Shown in pieces: positions 11,285-13,893 of a stretch of DNA of 13,893 bases (positions are counted from its first letter, which is position 1; the number at the start of each line of letters is the position of its first letter). Made by a program: the position numbers and the translations under genes. The notes below the pieces were generated by a model. That model did no database searches, had not been told where the DNA came from, and saw nothing but the letters and a program-made list of their open reading frames with translations. Source of the DNA: an uncultured Collinsella sp. (GTDB lineage: Bacteria > Actinomycetota > Coriobacteriia > Coriobacteriales > Coriobacteriaceae); the NCBI GenBank assembly GCA_900551015.1, contig URUI01000054.1, positions 1-13,893 on the forward strand. The letters run 5' to 3'.

Positions 11285-13893
11285 TCACAGCAGCTCGCCG
11301 TGGCGGGCAATGTAGCGGCGCTTTGCCAGCTGGGTGAGCGCGATATAGGCGGTAACGATGCCAATGAGCAGCCCAAAAAAGCTCGTGGGCAGCGTCATGA
11401 GGCCGAGCGCATCGGCGATGGGGCTTGCCGGCAGCCAGGTGACAAGCGCCAGGCCTAGCACGGTGAGCGCGCACAGTGCCGGCGCGGCGTGGTCACGTGG
11501 GCTCGGCAGGCGCGGGGAGCGCAGCATGTGGACCACGAGCGTCTGCGACCACATGGACTCGACAAACCAACCGCTCTGGAAGAGCGCCGTAAAGGCCGCC
11601 ATGCCTGCGACGTCGCCTATAGCGGCAAGCTCTGCCCAGCTTGCGCCCACGGCGGCGGGGCACACCACAAAGAAGAGCGCGGCGAAAGTCGCGATATCAA
11701 ACAGTGAGCTCACGGGGCCCAGCTCGAGCATAAAGCCCTTGATGGACGCGGCGTCCCAAGCACGCGGACGGGCAGTCCAGGCGTCGTCGACGGTGTCCCA
11801 CGGCAGCGCGATGCACACGATCTCGTAGACCAGCGACAGCAGCACCAACTGCAGAGCGCTCATGGGCAAGAATGGCAAGAACAGGCTCGCGACGGTCACG
11901 GATAGCACGTTGCCAAAGTTGGAGCTCACCGTGGTCTTGAGGTACTTGAGCAGGTTGCCGTAGGTGCGGCGGCCTTCGATGATGCCGCGCTCGAGCACGC
12001 CCAGGTCTTTCTGGAGCAAGATGATATCGGCGGATTCCTTGGCGATGTCGACGGCCGAATCGACCGAGATGCCGCAGTCGCTCGCACGCATGGCGGCGGC
12101 GTCGTTGATGCCGTCGCCCATAAAGCCCACGGTGTGGTCGAGCAGCTCACGCATGACGCGCACCAGACGCGCCTTCTGCAGCGGCGAGAGCTTGGCGAAG
12201 AGGTGGGTGTTCTCGGCGCGTTCGGCAAGCTCGGCGTCGTCGAGCGCATCGATCTCGGAGCCGAGCAAGACGTTGCTCGCGTCGATGCCGATCTGCTCGC
12301 AAACGGTGGCGGCGACACGGTCGTTGTCGCCGGTCAGAACCTTGACCGCCACGCCCTTGGCTTCGAGGGTAGCGACGGCGCCCGCGGCACTTGCTTTGGG
12401 CGGATCGAGGAAGGCCAAAAAGCCCATCAGCACCATGTCGCACTCGTCAGCGATGCCAAACTCGCCCACGCAGCGCGGATTGGTCTTCTGCGCCACGGCA
12501 ATCACGCGCAGGCCCTCGGCGTTGAGCCCGGCGACCTGCTTGCGAATCTGGGCGAGCTTGTCTTCGGTGAGCGGCTGGGCGGCGCCATCGACCTCGATAA
12601 AGGAGCAGATCTCGAGCATTTCCTCGGCAGCTCCCTTGGTAACCATCTGGGTTTTGCCCTGGGCGTCGGCGACAACGACGCTCAGGCGACGGCGCGAGAA
12701 ATCGAAGGGCACCTCGTCGATCTTGGTATAGCGGTCGCGCAGGCTCTGGCCCAGCATGGAGCCGGGTGCTGTGGCCGAGGGCGTCACGTCGGCGCGGTCG
12801 ATGACGGCCAGGTCGATAAGGTTCTTGAGGCCGGTCTGGAAGAAGCTGTTCAAAAACGCATGGCGCAGTACGCGCACGTCCTCGTTGCCGTCGGTGTTGA
12901 GGTAGCGCTCGAGCACGATGCGGTCTTCGGTGAGGGTGCCGGTCTTGTCGCAGCACAGGACGTCCATCGCGCCGAGGTTTTGGATCGCCGGCAGTTCCTT
13001 GACGATAACCTGGCGACGGGCGAGGTCCTTGGCGCCCTGCGACAGGCTCGTGGTCACGATGACGGGAAGCATCTGCGGCGTGATGCCCACGGCCACGCTC
13101 GTGGCGAATAGCAGCGCGTCGATGACGTTGCCCTTGGTGGCGGCGTTGATGGCAAAGACGGCCGGCGCCATAACGAGCATGAGGCGTACGAGCAGCATGG
13201 AGACGCTCGAGACGCCGCGGTCAAACGCGCTCTTCTCGCCGTGCCCGTTGAGCATCTTGGCGATGCCGCCCAGGTAGGTGTCCGAGCCGGTGGCAACGAC
13301 AAGCGCCATTGCAGTGCCGTTTTGCACGGAGGTGCCGGTAAAGACGATGTTCTTGCAGGCGGAGAGTGGCAGCGCGGAGCCGTTGGCACCCTCGACGACC
13401 GCGGCGGAAGCGGTCTTCTCGACGGCGTTGCTCTCGCCGGTGAGTGCGGACTCGATCGCAAACAGATCGCGCGCGGTGATGATACGGGCGTCGGCCGGCA
13501 CCATATCGCCGGCAGAGAGGCGGATCACATCGCCGGGGACGAGCTCGTCGAAGGGGATCTCGAGGCGCTCGCCGTCGCGCAGAGCGCAGCAGGTGTTGGA
13601 GACCAGGTCCTTGAGGGCCTCGGCCGCATTGCCGCTGTGGGCTTCCTGGATAAACTTCATGCCGCCCGATACCAGCAGCATGATGCCGATGACGATGACC
13701 GTGGAGGGGTCGCGCTGCGGCTCGGGCACGGCGAGCACGTCGATATAGAGCGAGACCAGTGCGAGCGCGGCGAGGATGCCGGCGAAGGGATCGATGAATG
13801 CGTCGGCGATGCGGCGGGCGAGCGTCTTGGTCGGCGCCTCGATGGTGTTGGGGCCGACCGCGCTCAGGCGCTCGGCGGCGTGCTCGGCGGTGA
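11285..13893 (-). CDS. mgtA: P-type Mg2+-importing ATPase MgtA, N-terminus cut by window edge
   Basis: About 868 residues are visible and the frame is open to the right edge, so the start lies outside. The visible N-terminal part, TAEHAAERLSAVGPNTIE, is the cation-ATPase N domain. Membrane helices, the actuator loop with SALTGESN, and the phosphorylation motif DKTGT (12935-12949) follow. GDGINDAA (12095-12118) is the hinge motif. The stretch through FGNVLSVTVASLFLPFLPM and the remaining C-terminal helices match the MgtA/MgtB (P3B) group better than Ca2+ or heavy-metal pumps. MgtA proteins are usually about 900 residues, so roughly 30 are missing. A GTG at 13738 lies mid-helix and is not the real start. 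The gene converges on the ROK gene and has no link to the sugar module. Any leader control (Mg2+ sensing) would be off-window. Substrate Mg2+ is inferred from family. Confidence 0.88.
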   Translation of the reverse strand, partial: TAEHAAERLSAVGPNTIEAPTKTLARRIADAFIDPFAGILAALALVSLYIDVLAVPEPQRDPSTVIVIGIMLLVSGGMKFIQEAHSGNAAEALKDLVSNTCCALRDGERLEIPFDELVPGDVIRLSAGDMVPADARIITARDLFAIESALTGESNAVEKTASAAVVEGANGSALPLSACKNIVFTGTSVQNGTAMALVVATGSDTYLGGIAKMLNGHGEKSAFDRGVSSVSMLLVRLMLVMAPAVFAINAATKGNVIDALLFATSVAVGITPQMLPVIVTTSLSQGAKDLARRQVIVKELPAIQNLGAMDVLCCDKTGTLTEDRIVLERYLNTDGNEDVRVLRHAFLNSFFQTGLKNLIDLAVIDRADVTPSATAPGSMLGQSLRDRYTKIDEVPFDFSRRRLSVVVADAQGKTQMVTKGAAEEMLEICSFIEVDGAAQPLTEDKLAQIRKQVAGLNAEGLRVIAVAQKTNPRCVGEFGIADECDMVLMGFLAFLDPPKASAAGAVATLEAKGVAVKVLTGDNDRVAATVCEQIGIDASNVLLGSEIDALDDAELAERAENTHLFAKLSPLQKARLVRVMRELLDHTVGFMGDGINDAAAMRASDCGISVDSAVDIAKESADIILLQKDLGVLERGIIEGRRTYGNLLKYLKTTVSSNFGNVLSVTVASLFLPFLPMSALQLVLLSLVYEIVCIALPWDTVDDAWTARPRAWDAASIKGFMLELGPVSSLFDIATFAALFFVVCPAAVGASWAELAAIGDVAGMAAFTALFQSGWFVESMWSQTLVVHMLRSPRLPSPRDHAAPALCALTVLGLALVTWLPASPIADALGLMTLPTSFFGLLIGIVTAYIALTQLAKRRYIARHGELL

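Noticed and set aside
12134..13111. Long plus-strand open frame over mgtA
   Set aside because: It is antisense to the conserved P-type ATPase core, and its composition is typical of a shadow frame.
11285..13738. mgtA starting at the GTG at 13738
   Set aside because: The frame stays open upstream to the window edge with clear homologous sequence (N domain and first helices), so the GTG is internal.

Overview
The window is GC-rich, with tightly packed genes, G-rich ribosome binding sites and a mix of families typical of anaerobic gut Actinomycetota: a PTS permease, a ROK kinase, DUF4038 and DUF1593 proteins, and an SPFH/zinc-ribbon cluster. I infer a Coriobacteriia genome, most likely Collinsella or a close relative. 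This rests on gene content and on the style of the interspersed palindromic repeats, not on a marker gene.

Layout. (A) 1-3182, minus strand: a three-gene set, probably one operon, of a DUF4428 double zinc-ribbon protein, a TFIIB-type zinc-ribbon membrane protein (YdjG-like) and an SPFH protein (YdjI-like, cut by the left edge). It resembles the membrane-stress ydjGHI genes of Bacillus subtilis. (B) 3183-3513: a gene-free stretch of nested inverted repeats, including a perfect 27-bp palindrome with a 6-nt spacer. (C) 3514-6442, minus strand: a DUF1593/Sde182-type nucleoside-hydrolase-like protein preceded by an alpha/beta-hydrolase (esterase or prolyl-oligopeptidase family). (D) 6443-6932: an AT-rich divergent control region with several TAAAC/GTTTA palindromes. 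(E) 6933-9884, plus strand: a PTS EIIBC permease of the glucose/beta-glucoside family, a strong intrinsic terminator, then a DUF4038 (GH140/apiosidase-like) protein. (F) 9885-10233: a large hairpin, a second copy of the 27-bp repeat, and a decayed coding fragment. (G) 10234-11145, plus strand: a ROK sugar kinase, ending at a long hairpin. (H) 11285-13893, minus strand: a P-type Mg2+-importing ATPase (MgtA), convergent with the kinase and cut by the right edge.

Blocks C-G read as one carbohydrate module. A PTS permease brings in a phosphorylated glycoside. Cytoplasmic enzymes with no signal peptides (DUF4038, DUF1593, esterase) would remove sugar or acyl groups, and the ROK kinase would phosphorylate the unphosphorylated sugar that is released. 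No classical phospho-beta-glycosidase (GH1, GH4), EIIA or regulator is visible in the window, so the substrate and the hydrolytic step are open. This is the best candidate here for an undescribed system.
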